Positions 39,720 to 48,959 are shown, counted from the first letter of the stretch. The stretch is 64,000 bases of DNA from Brevibacterium ihuae (GCF_900184225.1 NZ_FXWZ01000003.1:434001-498000), one strand, 5' to 3'. Numbers and translations are program-made. Notes: a model not told the origin generated them from the letters alone.

Positions 39720-42532
39720 ATGTGCCCTCCACCACCGCGCAGCTCACCGCCGAGGAGTTCAGCGAGTTCTTCGCCGAGATCACCGGGCACACGCCGTTCG
39801 CCTGGCAGACGAGGCTCCTCGAAACGGTGCTGCGCACCGGCCGTTGGCCGGCAGCTCTCGGGGCGCCCACCGGCGCGGGCAAGAGCTCGGTGATCGAGAT
39901 CCACGCTTTCGCGGTCGCCGCCGCTTCGCTCTCCGGCACCCGCGTGCCGCGCAGAATGGCGATGATCGTGGGTCGCCGTGCACTGGTCGATTCCCACCTC
40001 GCACAGGCGCAGAAGCTGATCAATCGCTTGGCGATGGCGCCGGAAGGAGGCGTCGTCGCGCGGGTTCGCGAGGCTCTCCGTTTACTGGCCCCTGCGCGAC
40101 CGCCGGGGACGGCCACGCCTGGTCTGCGGTCGGTGCTGCTGCGCGGAGCCGCGCCTCGCGATCGGTCCTGGGTCGATGACGTCTCGACCTGCACGGTGAT
40201 CTGTGCGACTCCGGAGATGTTCGGAAGCAGGTTGCTTTTCCGCGGCTACGGCTCCAGCCGTCTCGCGCGGCCGCGCGAGGCCGGACTCCTGGCCTATGAC
40301 ACCGTCGCGGTGATCGATGAGGCCCATCTCTCCCGCCAGCTCGATCTCACCGCGCGCCGGATCGATGCTCTCGAATCCATGGCGGACAGACCTCCCACTG
40401 TTCCCCGCCTGCAGGTTATGAGCACCTCGGCGACCCTTCCCGGGGAGGGTCATAGCGATGAAATCGAAGGCGTCCTGCCCGCTGACCTCGACAGCGATGA
40501 GGTTCTGCGACGTCGCCTGTGCACACCGAAGCCTGTGCGCATCGTCGAATCGGCGGAGCACTCCGGCACCGCGAAACCCCGCGAGAAGTACATTCAGGCG
40601 CTATGCCGCGAGGTCCTCGACGTGCATGACCTGATGTCGGCGGAAGGCGGCGAACGGACGGTCGGTTGCGTAGTCAACAATGTCGACACCGCCAACCTCG
40701 TAGCCGCCGAACTCCTCCGCTCACGACGTGATCTCGCCGTCGTCTGCCGCACTGGCCAGTCCCGCCCGATCGACATCGAGCGGGGCGTCACCGGCGAGGA
40801 GGGCGCACCGGTCCAGCGCTTCCCGGGCCTCTACACGATTGATGGCAACCCGGATGTGTCCGTTCTCGTGACCACCCAGGCGGTCGAGGTCGGTGTGGAT
40901 ATCGACTTCTCCGCGATGGTGACTGAGCTCGCCCCTGGGAGTTCGCTCGTACAGCGCTTCGGCCGGGTGAACCGGATCGGTCGTAGCGCCAGAACCATGA
41001 TCAGCGTCATCGTCCCGGCGAACCGCGCCGGCGACTATGCCCGGCCGCCATATACCACTGACGAACTCGACCGTGCACTGGAATGGCTGAGGTCCCGAGT
41101 CGATTCGAAGGACGGGGTCTCACCATGGGCGGTGACCCGGAACCCGCCGCCCGAGGCCGAACTCGACCGCGAGGTCTTGCAGCGCCCTGAGGACTGGGAC
41201 GCGCGGAGATGGTCCCACTCCTCGCAGCCGAGCTTCGGCTCGGACGATGTGACGCTGCACCTGCGCGACGACCTCTCGCCGGAGAGGGAATCCATGGGTC
41301 TGGTCGTGCGGAGTCGCCTTCCGGAGGACGACGGGGATGCCCTCGCACTCCTGTCCGAAGCTCTCCCGCAGGCACTCGAGGTATTCCCCGTCGAGCCCCG
41401 GCACGGCAGAGACCTCATCGCAGGGATCCTGCACGACCCCGCCGAGTGGGAGCCGGCGGCCCGCGCTCGAGCATTCCGCGTCCGCGACCGCATGGTACTG
41501 CAGCTCCCGAACAGTGATGCCGGTGCTCTCCACCAATACGTCCGGAGCGGGGACATCGTCATCGTCGACGACATACATCCGATCTTGCGGGACGGCGCGG
41601 TGTCCGGCAATCCGACCCGCAGAGCCGCGGCGGTGGATTGGAGCGAACTCGACGGCGTGGTCGCACTCCTGTCCGAACCCGAGATTTCGGAGTTGGGTCC
41701 CGATTGGGATCACGAGATCGTTGCTGACCACGCCCAGGTGATCTGGGGTGACCCTGCCGGCATCGATGTAGAAGCGCGGTTCTCCGAACCGGTTGCCGGC
41801 GAAGATCCGGCGTGGGTACTCATCACCGAGCGCGCTCGTGCACTCGACGACGAGTCGACTGTGCAGGAGTTCAGCCTGGCCGAGGTCCCGGTTGCGCTCT
41901 CCGAGCATGCACGAGCAGTCGCATCGCGCGCACGGTTCCACTCCGACGCCCTGGGGTTGGACTCCGATGTCAGTGCCGTAGTCGAATTGGCCGGGCTGCT
42001 CCACGATGAGGGGAAATCGGCCGAGCGGTTCCAGCGCATGCTGGGAGCACGCACGCAGACGGGGTTCATCGCGAAGAGTACGCAGCGTTCTCCCGTAGAG
42101 GTTCGAGCCGCCCGAGAGCGCTCAGGATTGCCCAGCGGGTGGCGCCACGAACAGCTCTCGGCTGCGGCAGCGGCCCGTGTTGCGTTCGAACGGAGGATGA
42201 CTAGGCCGGAGTCGGACCTCCTCATCCAGCTCGTAGGAACCACACACGGGCATGGACGACCGTTCTTCTCCCACGGCGCCGAACGGCTGCTCCTCGGGAC
42301 CGAGCCGATGAGTTCCGAAGGCACCCGCGCGCGGGAAGACGTCACCGCCGACTCGCCAGCGATCGGAGACAACCGGTGCGAATCCGCCCGGGAAGCCTTC
42401 GAGCTCTTCGACGGCGGGGAATGGGACAGCCTCGTCGAGCGTAACCGCCGCGCATATGGAACGTGGGGGATGGCCTATCTGGAGGCGGTGCTGCGCGCCG
42501 CAGACGCTCAAGTCTCGAAGGAGAGATCATGA
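39716..42532 (+). CDS. cas3: Cas3 helicase with C-terminal HD nuclease (type I-G)
   Basis: 938-residue target-degrading enzyme. Superfamily 2 helicase motifs: GAPTGAGKSSV (Walker A), AVIDEAHLSRQ (DEAH box), MSTSATLPG (SAT), TTQAVEVGVDIDF and LVQRFGRVNRIGR (motif VI). The HD phosphohydrolase follows at the C-terminus (LAGLLHDEGKSAERFQRML, later WRHEQLSAA and VGTTHGHGRPFF). This helicase-then-HD order is typical of subtype I-G/I-U and opposite to I-E. All motifs look intact. Confidence 0.92.
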   Translation: MNVPSTTAQLTAEEFSEFFAEITGHTPFAWQTRLLETVLRTGRWPAALGAPTGAGKSSVIEIHAFAVAAASLSGTRVPRRMAMIVGRRALVDSHLAQAQKLINRLAMAPEGGVVARVREALRLLAPARPPGTATPGLRSVLLRGAAPRDRSWVDDVSTCTVICATPEMFGSRLLFRGYGSSRLARPREAGLLAYDTVAVIDEAHLSRQLDLTARRIDALESMADRPPTVPRLQVMSTSATLPGEGHSDEIEGVLPADLDSDEVLRRRLCTPKPVRIVESAEHSGTAKPREKYIQALCREVLDVHDLMSAEGGERTVGCVVNNVDTANLVAAELLRSRRDLAVVCRTGQSRPIDIERGVTGEEGAPVQRFPGLYTIDGNPDVSVLVTTQAVEVGVDIDFSAMVTELAPGSSLVQRFGRVNRIGRSARTMISVIVPANRAGDYARPPYTTDELDRALEWLRSRVDSKDGVSPWAVTRNPPPEAELDREVLQRPEDWDARRWSHSSQPSFGSDDVTLHLRDDLSPERESMGLVVRSRLPEDDGDALALLSEALPQALEVFPVEPRHGRDLIAGILHDPAEWEPAARARAFRVRDRMVLQLPNSDAGALHQYVRSGDIVIVDDIHPILRDGAVSGNPTRRAAAVDWSELDGVVALLSEPEISELGPDWDHEIVADHAQVIWGDPAGIDVEARFSEPVAGEDPAWVLITERARALDDESTVQEFSLAEVPVALSEHARAVASRARFHSDALGLDSDVSAVVELAGLLHDEGKSAERFQRMLGARTQTGFIAKSTQRSPVEVRAARERSGLPSGWRHEQLSAAAAARVAFERRMTRPESDLLIQLVGTTHGHGRPFFSHGAERLLLGTEPMSSEGTRAREDVTADSPAIGDNRCESAREAFELFDGGEWDSLVERNRRAYGTWGMAYLEAVLRAADAQVSKERS

Positions 42533-43569
42533 CCGACATCGTTGTGAACGGGGAGATCGAATCGGCGCTGACGCACTTCACCGGCCTTGGGCTCGCCACC
42601 ATCGGCGAAGCCGCCGGGTTTGTCGGAATCCGGTTGTCCTGGTCGGACGAGGACAAACCTCGGCTATCAGTGAGCTTCCCTCATGAGTCGGCAGACTCTA
42701 TCGCCACTTCGCTGCATGCACACGCTGTGAGCATGGCAGATCCGGAATCCTGGGTCCAGCAGACCATGAACCATGAAAAGAGGCAGTCGACGGGAGTCTT
42801 TAGCCCACGGATCAAAGTACCGACCTCGGGCGACTCGTGGGCGAATCTCACCCGTCTGCGGAGACGCTCCCTCGATGCGCTTCTCAAGCGCAATGATCGG
42901 TTGTCGCTTTCGATGATCGGTGCTCTTGGGGAACCCTCCTACTGGCGCTTCGAGCGCCAGTCGCCCCGGCCCGACGCCGGTGCCAGTCGATGGGAGATGA
43001 AGACCCGGAACAGAGGTGCTGAGTTCATCGGGGACCGTTTCGCCCCCTTGGCCCGGACGGTTGCTCTCCGTGCCCCGGAGGACGTACTTGCCGGAGTGAC
43101 CGGAGAGCGGACCGACGACGAGCTCGATGGGTCACCCGATTCTCGGACGGCCACCGGCCTGCAGCGGCCCGGCCCAGTCGATTCCGCTCAGGCATGGGTG
43201 GCGTTGTGGGGACTGACCGCATTTCCGGTGGCCCACGACCCGCACGCGCAGTCTCAGACGGCAGGAGCGTTTCCGCAGGACCGGTTGCACACGCGGTGGT
43301 TCGTCGTCCCGATCTTCGATCGACCGGTGAGCCTATCGCGTTGGCGATCAGTCATCGCCTCGGAGCCGCTGGCCGTCCTGGGCAGACAGATCGCCGATGA
43401 CGATCACGTGGGCGCATATGATCGCGCCGCGGAGTCACAGCTGGTCGAACTCGGTTCGGTTGCACTCGGAGCCGCACGGGTCGACCTTCGGGGCAGTTCT
43501 TCAGCTCCCGAACGGGTCATTCTCGACGTCGAAGTCACCCCGCTCGGCGAGGAGTATCGTCATGGATGA
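42529..43569 (+). CDS. Csb3-like protein, candidate large subunit (Cas8u) of type I-G
   Basis: 346-residue protein starting MTDIVVNGEIESALTHFTGLGLATIGEAAG, placed between cas3 and cas4/1 where I-G loci carry their subtype-specific large subunit. Its length fits the Csb3 family and is too short for Csx17. It contains WLALWGLTAFPV-like and WFVVPIFDRPVSLSRWRSV segments seen in such subunits. No catalytic motif is recognised. PAM recognition and Cas3 recruitment are inferred from position. It overlaps both neighbours. Confidence 0.62.
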   Translation: MTDIVVNGEIESALTHFTGLGLATIGEAAGFVGIRLSWSDEDKPRLSVSFPHESADSIATSLHAHAVSMADPESWVQQTMNHEKRQSTGVFSPRIKVPTSGDSWANLTRLRRRSLDALLKRNDRLSLSMIGALGEPSYWRFERQSPRPDAGASRWEMKTRNRGAEFIGDRFAPLARTVALRAPEDVLAGVTGERTDDELDGSPDSRTATGLQRPGPVDSAQAWVALWGLTAFPVAHDPHAQSQTAGAFPQDRLHTRWFVVPIFDRPVSLSRWRSVIASEPLAVLGRQIADDDHVGAYDRAAESQLVELGSVALGAARVDLRGSSSAPERVILDVEVTPLGEEYRHG

Positions 43570-45214
43570 TGATACCGACGAGGTGTACGTCGCCCCTGCA
43601 ACGGAGTATCTCCGTCGAGAAGTGGAGAGTCCGATCCCGCTCAGCCTGGTGTCCCACACGGTCTTCTGCCCGCGCAGGGCGTGGCTCGAGGCCGCAGGTG
43701 AGCACACCGACACCTCGCAGATGCAGAGCGGAGCAGCTGCCCATGCGCGGAGCGATGATCGGAGCAGATCACGCGGTTCCGAGCACCGAGCACTCGATGT
43801 GACGCATGCAGAGCTAAGCCTTTCCGGCAGGTGCGACGTGGTCGAAGGCGATCCTGGAGATCCATTGACCGTCGTCGAGTTTAAAGCGAATCCGGTACGG
43901 CGCCAGAGCTCGGTCACCCACCCCACCCGTGTTCAGCTGGCGCTCCAGACGCTGTGCCTGGAAGACATGGGGAATGAGGTCACCGGATGGGAGGTCTTCT
44001 TCACCTCCACCCGACGCAGGGTCGAGGTGCAGCTCGACGAAGCGGATTTCGCCGACGCTCGCCGCTACGTCGATCAGACCCGGGCGGTGATCACAGCTCC
44101 GAAGGCGCCCGAACCTTTGGAGGACGACCCGCGATGCACGCGATGCTCGCATGTCTCGGTTTGCCTTCCGGACGAACGATCTGCGGTTCCGGTAACGCGT
44201 CGGATCCTCGTCGCTGACCCGGATACTCAAGTCGTCCACCTGGCGACTCCGGGAAGCCGTGCCGGAGTGCGCAGCGGCCGTCTGGTGGTCACCAAAGCCG
44301 GTGAGCGACTAGGGGACGTCCCGCTCGAGCGAATCATGGGTCTCGTCGTCCACGGCAACATCGATCTTTCCAGCGCGTTGGTCCGCGAGCTGGCTTGGCG
44401 CGATCAGTCGATCGTCTGGTGCTCTGGAACGGGCCGCGTGTACTCATGGTCCCGTCCGGCTCGATCCGCCAATGGACTGCACCGAGTCGCCCAGCACGTT
44501 GCAAGCGCGAACGGCAGAGTCGACATCGCATCCGAGATGGTCGCATCGAAGATCGCCAATCAGGCGACACTTCTGCGTCGGACCCTGAAACGGAGTCCCG
44601 CAGTCGACAGCTTGCGCCGGTTGCAAGCACGTGCCCGAAGTGCCTCTGGAGTGAGGGAGCTCTTCGGAATCGAGGGGGATGCTGCTCGTGTGTACTTCGG
44701 GGAGTTCACCCACATCGTTCGAGGTCCGGATTCCGCAGCGCTCTTGGATACTTGGAACGGCCGGACCGGTCGGGGAGCGTCGGACCCGATCAACAGCATG
44801 CTCAATTACGCCTATTCGCTGCTGACGGCAGAGATGATCCGAGCGATTGTCGCGTGCGGCCTCGACCCCCACGCAGGCTTCCTTCACAGTTCGCATCGGA
44901 ACAAACCTGCACTCGCACTCGATCTGATCGAGGAGTTCAGGGCACCAATCGCCGATTCCGTCGTATTGAGGCTGATCAATAATGGCGAGATCCGATTGAA
45001 ACACTTCGACGCGCGCTTAGGAACATCAAGGCTCACCGATGAAGGGCGCAGACGACTTCTCTCCGCATTCGAAAGACGTCTCAGCACTGAGATCGTGCAC
45101 CCAGTCTTCCGGTACTCGGCTACGTGGAGACGAACGCTGGAGATCCAGGCCCGGATGGTGTTGGGAGTTCTCGACGGGAGCCAAGAGAAGTACACCGGGG
45201 TGCGCGTGCGATGA
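43562..45214 (+). CDS. cas4/cas1: Cas4-Cas1 fusion, spacer-acquisition integrase
   Basis: 550 residues. Residues about 1-190 are Cas4: SLVSHTVFCPRRAWLEAA (first Cys), VVEFKANPVRR (nuclease E-x-K), then C-x2-C-x5-C in CTRCSHVSVC for a [4Fe-4S] cluster. Cas1 follows: IEGDAARVYFGEF (catalytic Glu), INSMLNYAYSLL, GFLHSS (His) and ALALDLIEEFRAP (Asp). The fusion is a hallmark of I-G/I-U loci, where Cas4 trims prespacers and selects PAMs. It overlaps csb3 by 8 bp and cas2 by 4 bp. Confidence 0.93.
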   Translation: MDDDTDEVYVAPATEYLRREVESPIPLSLVSHTVFCPRRAWLEAAGEHTDTSQMQSGAAAHARSDDRSRSRGSEHRALDVTHAELSLSGRCDVVEGDPGDPLTVVEFKANPVRRQSSVTHPTRVQLALQTLCLEDMGNEVTGWEVFFTSTRRRVEVQLDEADFADARRYVDQTRAVITAPKAPEPLEDDPRCTRCSHVSVCLPDERSAVPVTRRILVADPDTQVVHLATPGSRAGVRSGRLVVTKAGERLGDVPLERIMGLVVHGNIDLSSALVRELAWRDQSIVWCSGTGRVYSWSRPARSANGLHRVAQHVASANGRVDIASEMVASKIANQATLLRRTLKRSPAVDSLRRLQARARSASGVRELFGIEGDAARVYFGEFTHIVRGPDSAALLDTWNGRTGRGASDPINSMLNYAYSLLTAEMIRAIVACGLDPHAGFLHSSHRNKPALALDLIEEFRAPIADSVVLRLINNGEIRLKHFDARLGTSRLTDEGRRRLLSAFERRLSTEIVHPVFRYSATWRRTLEIQARMVLGVLDGSQEKYTGVRVR

Positions 45215-45513
45215 GCCGCGACGATGCGCGCCGATCGCTCATCGCTTACGACGTGCCCGACGACCGGAGGCGTTCCCGGCTGGCGAAAGCACTGAGCCGA
45301 TACGGCGATCGGATCCAGTACAGCGTGTTCGTCGTCGATGTCGCACCGGCGAAGTTGCTTCGATTGCGATCTGAGGTCAGTTCGATCATCGACGCGGAGG
45401 AGGACTCCGTGCTCTTCTGCGATCTGGGACTGAGACGATCGCTCAATGATTCTGTCTTCTCATACATCGGCGCAGTGAGGACCATCACCGATGACACCTC
45501 AATCATTCTCTAG
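45211..45513 (+). CDS. cas2: CRISPR-associated endoribonuclease-fold protein Cas2
   Basis: 100 residues with the ferredoxin-like fold pattern: SLIAYDVPDDRRRSRLAKALSRYG (conserved Asp in YDVPDD) and RIQYSVFVVDV. It forms the Cas1-Cas2 integration complex. ATG 45211 overlaps the cas4/1 stop (ATGA). An upstream in-frame ATG at 45124 lies inside cas1 and adds non-Cas2 residues. It is the last gene before the CRISPR leader. Confidence 0.94.
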   Translation: MSRDDARRSLIAYDVPDDRRRSRLAKALSRYGDRIQYSVFVVDVAPAKLLRLRSEVSSIIDAEEDSVLFCDLGLRRSLNDSVFSYIGAVRTITDDTSIIL

Positions 45514-45742
45514 CTGCTGATACTGCTCGGCGATCCGACGTACATGGGTTCATGCCTCGGGGTGCCTGCGAGCACTGCGGTGCAGCACGACACGCCGCTG
45601 AGCTCTCGAATCGCATTCTTGCTGGTCAGACGCAACTTCGCTGATACAGCTCGAAGAGGAGACCATGCCACCGAGCAGATTCCGTGCAGTGCTCGCGGAG
45701 GGGCTCGTCAGCGCAGGTCAGATATGATGAATTTGGTTCGCT
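45514..45742 (+). promoter_or_regulatory. CRISPR leader with -10-like element
   Basis: A 229-bp gene-free region between cas2 and repeat 1. A TATGAT hexamer at 45723-45728 would put a transcription start a few bases before the first repeat; the -35 is weak. Its position next to cas2, and decay of repeats at the far end of the array, mark this side as the leader and the plus strand as the crRNA strand. Confidence 0.6.
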
Positions 45743-47355
45743 CCGGCGGTTCCTCTGGAACCGCCCCTTCGTTGAGGCCTGACCGCGCCTCCCGCCGATC
45801 CAGTGGCCGGCCCCCGGCGGTTCCTCTGGAACCGCCCCTTCGTTGAGGCTCCACGGAATGACACGGAAACCCCACCCCGCACCCCCCGGCGGTTCCTCTG
45901 GAACCGGCGGGTGGATCAGATTTCGATGCCGTCGGCGTCGAGGCCGCCGGCGGTTCCTCTGGAACCGCCCCTTCGTTGAGGCATCGACATCACCTCGCAG
46001 GTCTCCGTCGGCTGTGCCCCGGCGGTTCCTCTGGAACCGCCCCTTCGTTGAGGCTGGCAACGATGGAGGATTTCGAGGCGCGCCTGATGGCCGGCGGTTC
46101 CTCTGGAACCGCCCCTTCGTTGAGGCACGTGGGAGGACGTGGCCCCGGACGTCACGGATGTGCCCGGCGGTTCCTCTGGAACCGCCCCTTCGTTGAGGCT
46201 GGGATCGGTTCAAGTCGGGGTCGCTGCGGGGTATCCGGCGGTTCCTCTGGAACCGCCCCTTCGTTGAGGCCGGGGCATCAGCGCGGAGATCGAGCGGAGG
46301 CGAACCGACCGGCGGTTCCTCTGGAACCGCCCCTTCGTTGAGGCGGCAGGTATGTGAAGGAGTCGCAGGGGAAGCCCCGGCCGGCGGTTCCTCTGGAACC
46401 GCCCCTTCGTTGAGGCACCCACGGCCTGCCCGCTGTGCCCGCCGACATCGTGCCGGCGGTTCCTCTGGAACCGCCCCTTCGTTGAGGCCGCGAAATGACA
46501 ACCAACCCTTTCATTCCACCGCCGGCGGTTCCTCTGGAACCGCCCCTTCGTTGAGGCAGGTCGAACGGGCTGGGGTCGCCCATCGCGAGGAACCCGGCGG
46601 TTCCTCTGGAACCGCCCCTTCGTTGAGGCTGGGCACGTCGCCGCGCACCGTCAGGTCTTCGATCCAGCCGGCGGTTCCTCTGGAACCGCCCCTTCGTTGA
46701 GGCGACTTCTCGCAGTTCGCGCTCGTGACGAACGATTCCAACCGGCGGTTCCTCTGGAACCGCCCCTTCGTTGAGGCTGGGTGCGGGTGAAGGCCGAGGG
46801 CGTGATGCCACACCCGGCGGTTCCTCTGGAACAGCCCCTTCGTTGAGGCTACGCCAATTCGGGTAGAGGGCAGTTCCACTTCGCTTCCCGGCGGTTCCTC
46901 TGGAACCGCCCCTTCGTTGAGGCCCCTCCATCGCCAGCGCGTCACGCACGATGACGTTGCCCCGGCGGTTCCTCTGGAACCGCCGCTTCGTTGAGGCAGG
47001 ATCATATCCTCGCCCCCCAGGCCGCTGTCGGGCCGGCGGTTCCTCTGGAACCGCCCCTTCGTTGAGGCTGGACGGTGAGTCGGGTGATCGCCTGCTCGGC
47101 GGCAGCCGGCGGTTCCTCTGGAACCGCCCCTTCGTTGAGGCATGGGCCGAAATGCGCCTACCGTGGCGCGACGCGCCGGCGGTTCCTCTGGAACCGCCCC
47201 TTCGTTGAGGCGTCGACGCCACGGGAATCCCGGCCACCGCGGACCCCCGGCGGTTCCTCTGGAACCGCCCCTTCGTTGAGGCACGGTGCGGGTCGGTCTA
47301 GTGGACGGTCACCCGTCGCCCGGCGGTTCCTCTGGAACCGCCCCTTCGTTGAGGC
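45743..47355 (+). CRISPR. CRISPR array, leader-proximal part (23 repeats)
   Basis: 36-bp repeat beginning CCGGCGGTTCC and ending TTCGTTGAGGC, with a perfect 9-bp stem GGCGGTTCC/GGAACCGCC around TCT. Repeats start at 45743, 45814, 45886 (degenerate), 45947, 46019, 46091, 46164, 46235, 46309, 46381, 46453, 46522, 46594, 46668, 46742, 46814, 46888, 46962, 47033, 47106, 47176, 47247 and 47320. Spacers are 33-38 nt. Single-base variants occur at 46814 and 46962. The repeat is cognate to the adjacent type I-G cas operon. Confidence 0.97.
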
Positions 47356-47369
47356 GGACAACCAGACAA

Positions 47370-48356
47370 CTAGATGTACTGACCGGAGACGTTGGTTAAT
47401 CGCGAGAAGGGCGGCTGGTTGCCGCAGGCCGTGTGCGGCCGATGCTGGTTGTACTGGTGCAGCCAGGACTGCAGGGCGTCGCGGCGTTCCTGCTCACTGC
47501 GGTAGCAGCGGGCGTAGGCCCACCCTTCGGCCATGGTGCGGTGGAATCTCTCGACTTTCCCGTTGGTCTGCGGCCGGTACGGGCGAGTCCGCTTCGGTGC
47601 GATCGATAGTTCCTCGCAGGCGTCGCGCCACAGGAACGAGCGGTACGCCCCGCCGTTGTCCGACAGGACGCGCTCGATGGTGACGCCGCGGTCGGCGAAC
47701 CAGCCGACCGCCCGGCGCAGGACGGCGACTGCAGTGATGGCAGTTTCGTCGTCGTGGACCTCGGTGTAGGCAACGCGGGAGTGGTCGTCGATGACGGTGT
47801 GGATGAATGCGTACCCGAGCGTGGGGTTGTGCCACTTGCTGCGGGGCTTGTCTGGCGTAGCGGAGCGATTCTTGTCGCCCTGGCGGCGGCCGACATAGCG
47901 CCAGCCGCCGCCGTCGGGGATGTTCCCGAGCTTCTTCACATCCACGTGCACGAGCGACCCGGCATAGTCATGCTCGTAACGGCGAACAGGTTCGCCTGTG
48001 GCGCGGTCTAGGTTTGCGAGCCGGTTCAGCCGGACGCCCGTGAGGATTCGATGCACGGTAGACGGCGCGATACCGAGCCTGCTCGCGAGCTGAACCGGCC
48101 CTTCGCGAAGTCTCAGGCGCAGGCTCACGCACCGCTTCGTCGTCGCCTTGCTCGTCCTGTGCGGCGAGGTCTTCGGCCGCGAGGACCGATCGTGCATCGA
48201 CTCGCCATTTGCGTAGCGGTCAACCCACCGCTTCACTGTCGGCCAGGACACCTGGAAGCGAGCGGCGACCTCGCTAATCGGCCAACCGCCATCTACGACC
48301 AGGCAAGCGACTTTGAGGCGATGGCGGGGAGTCAGAGCGGCATTTGCGTTGGACAT
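47370..48356 (-). CDS. IS481-family transposase
   Basis: 328-residue transposase with N-terminal helix-turn-helix (WPISEVAARFQVSWPTVKRWV) and a second (LGIAPSTVHRIL), then an rve core. DDE residues: HVDVKKLGN (D), RVLSDNGGAYR (D), GKVERFHRTM (E). ATG 48356 has AAGGAG directly upstream. The last codon is completed, and the TAG stop supplied, by the target duplication outside the IS end (CTA at 47370-47372). Confidence 0.94.
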   Translation of the reverse strand: MSNANAALTPRHRLKVACLVVDGGWPISEVAARFQVSWPTVKRWVDRYANGESMHDRSSRPKTSPHRTSKATTKRCVSLRLRLREGPVQLASRLGIAPSTVHRILTGVRLNRLANLDRATGEPVRRYEHDYAGSLVHVDVKKLGNIPDGGGWRYVGRRQGDKNRSATPDKPRSKWHNPTLGYAFIHTVIDDHSRVAYTEVHDDETAITAVAVLRRAVGWFADRGVTIERVLSDNGGAYRSFLWRDACEELSIAPKRTRPYRPQTNGKVERFHRTMAEGWAYARCYRSEQERRDALQSWLHQYNQHRPHTACGNQPPFSRLTNVSGQYI

Positions 48357-48374
48357 GGGACTCCTTAGGACTGT

Positions 48375-48409
48375 CGGACGGTCAGCAGGGTTACCCTGCT
48401 GACCGTCCG
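48375..48409 (-). terminator. 16-bp perfect hairpin between ridA and the transposase gene
   Basis: CGGACGGTCAGCAGGG, a 3-nt loop and the exact complement. It lies 26 bp past the ridA stop and 18 bp before the transposase start on the minus strand. It probably terminates ridA transcription and shields the transposase from read-through, a common IS feature. Confidence 0.7.
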
Positions 48410-48435
48410 AGATGAGGTTCAAAAGGGGGGAATCG

Positions 48436-48831
48436 TTATGCGACAGCGGTTCCTTCGAGCTCGACCATCTGGCCGGGGATCGCCAGGCGGGTGACGCCGA
48501 GCATCGTGGTAGTCGGGGCGACTCCTGCCGCCCCGAGCTTCCCGGCGAGCACGCCGTAGTGCGGGAACATCGCGTCCACGTCGGTCGTGTAGACGTTGAG
48601 TCGAACCAGGTTCGCCAGCGTCATGTCGGCCTCGGCGAGCACGGCCTCGAGGTTCGCCACAGCCAGCGCGAGCTGAGCCGCGATGTCCCCGTCGTGCTCG
48701 GGCCGGCCGTCCTTATCCATCGCCGTCTGCCCGGAGATGTACAGGGTCCGCGCCTCACCCTCGACGACCTCCCCTTGGTTGAAGCCCATCTCCTGCGACC
48801 ACGTCACCGGGTTCACTGCCGTGCGTTTCAT
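48436..48831 (-). CDS. RidA/YjgF-family protein (IS481 passenger)
   Basis: 131 residues: MKRTAVNPVTWSQEMGFNQG, TLYISGQTAMDKDGRP, DIAAQLALAVANLEAVLAEADMTLANLVRLNVYTTDV, and the C-terminal TRLAIPGQMVELEGTAVA. The Arg there matches the catalytic residue that RidA uses to hydrolyse reactive enamine/imine intermediates. The ATG at 48831 begins the conserved domain; the longer frame upstream is not conserved. It is divergent from the WYL regulator across a palindromic operator, so it is likely its target. Confidence 0.9.
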   Translation of the reverse strand: MKRTAVNPVTWSQEMGFNQGEVVEGEARTLYISGQTAMDKDGRPEHDGDIAAQLALAVANLEAVLAEADMTLANLVRLNVYTTDVDAMFPHYGVLAGKLGAAGVAPTTTMLGVTRLAIPGQMVELEGTAVA

Positions 48832-48919
48832 TGCTGCTCCGTTCGTTCGCTCGTTGCCCAGCGCCCGGCAACCCTGTGGTCGCCGTCCTCGACGCTGCTC
48901 TACCAGCCTTCCGAGGAAC

Positions 48920-48938
48920 CATGACATGTTGTGTCATG
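48920..48938. promoter_or_regulatory. Palindromic operator between ridA-like and WYL regulator genes
   Basis: CATGACA-TGTTG-TGTCATG: perfect 7-bp arms around 5 bp, in the 128-bp divergent intergenic region. It is the natural site for the adjacent HTH-WYL regulator to control itself and ridA. Confidence 0.65.
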
Positions 48939-48959
48939 ATTTTTGGTAGAATCCGATGC

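Noticed and set aside
42529..43569. Csx17 as the identity of the gene after cas3
   Set aside because: At 346 residues it is far too short for Csx17; Csb3 is the better candidate.
45626..47284. Minus-strand open frames encoding repeated PQRRGGSRGTAG units
   Set aside because: Translation of CRISPR repeats; the periodicity equals the repeat-spacer unit and no gene signals exist.
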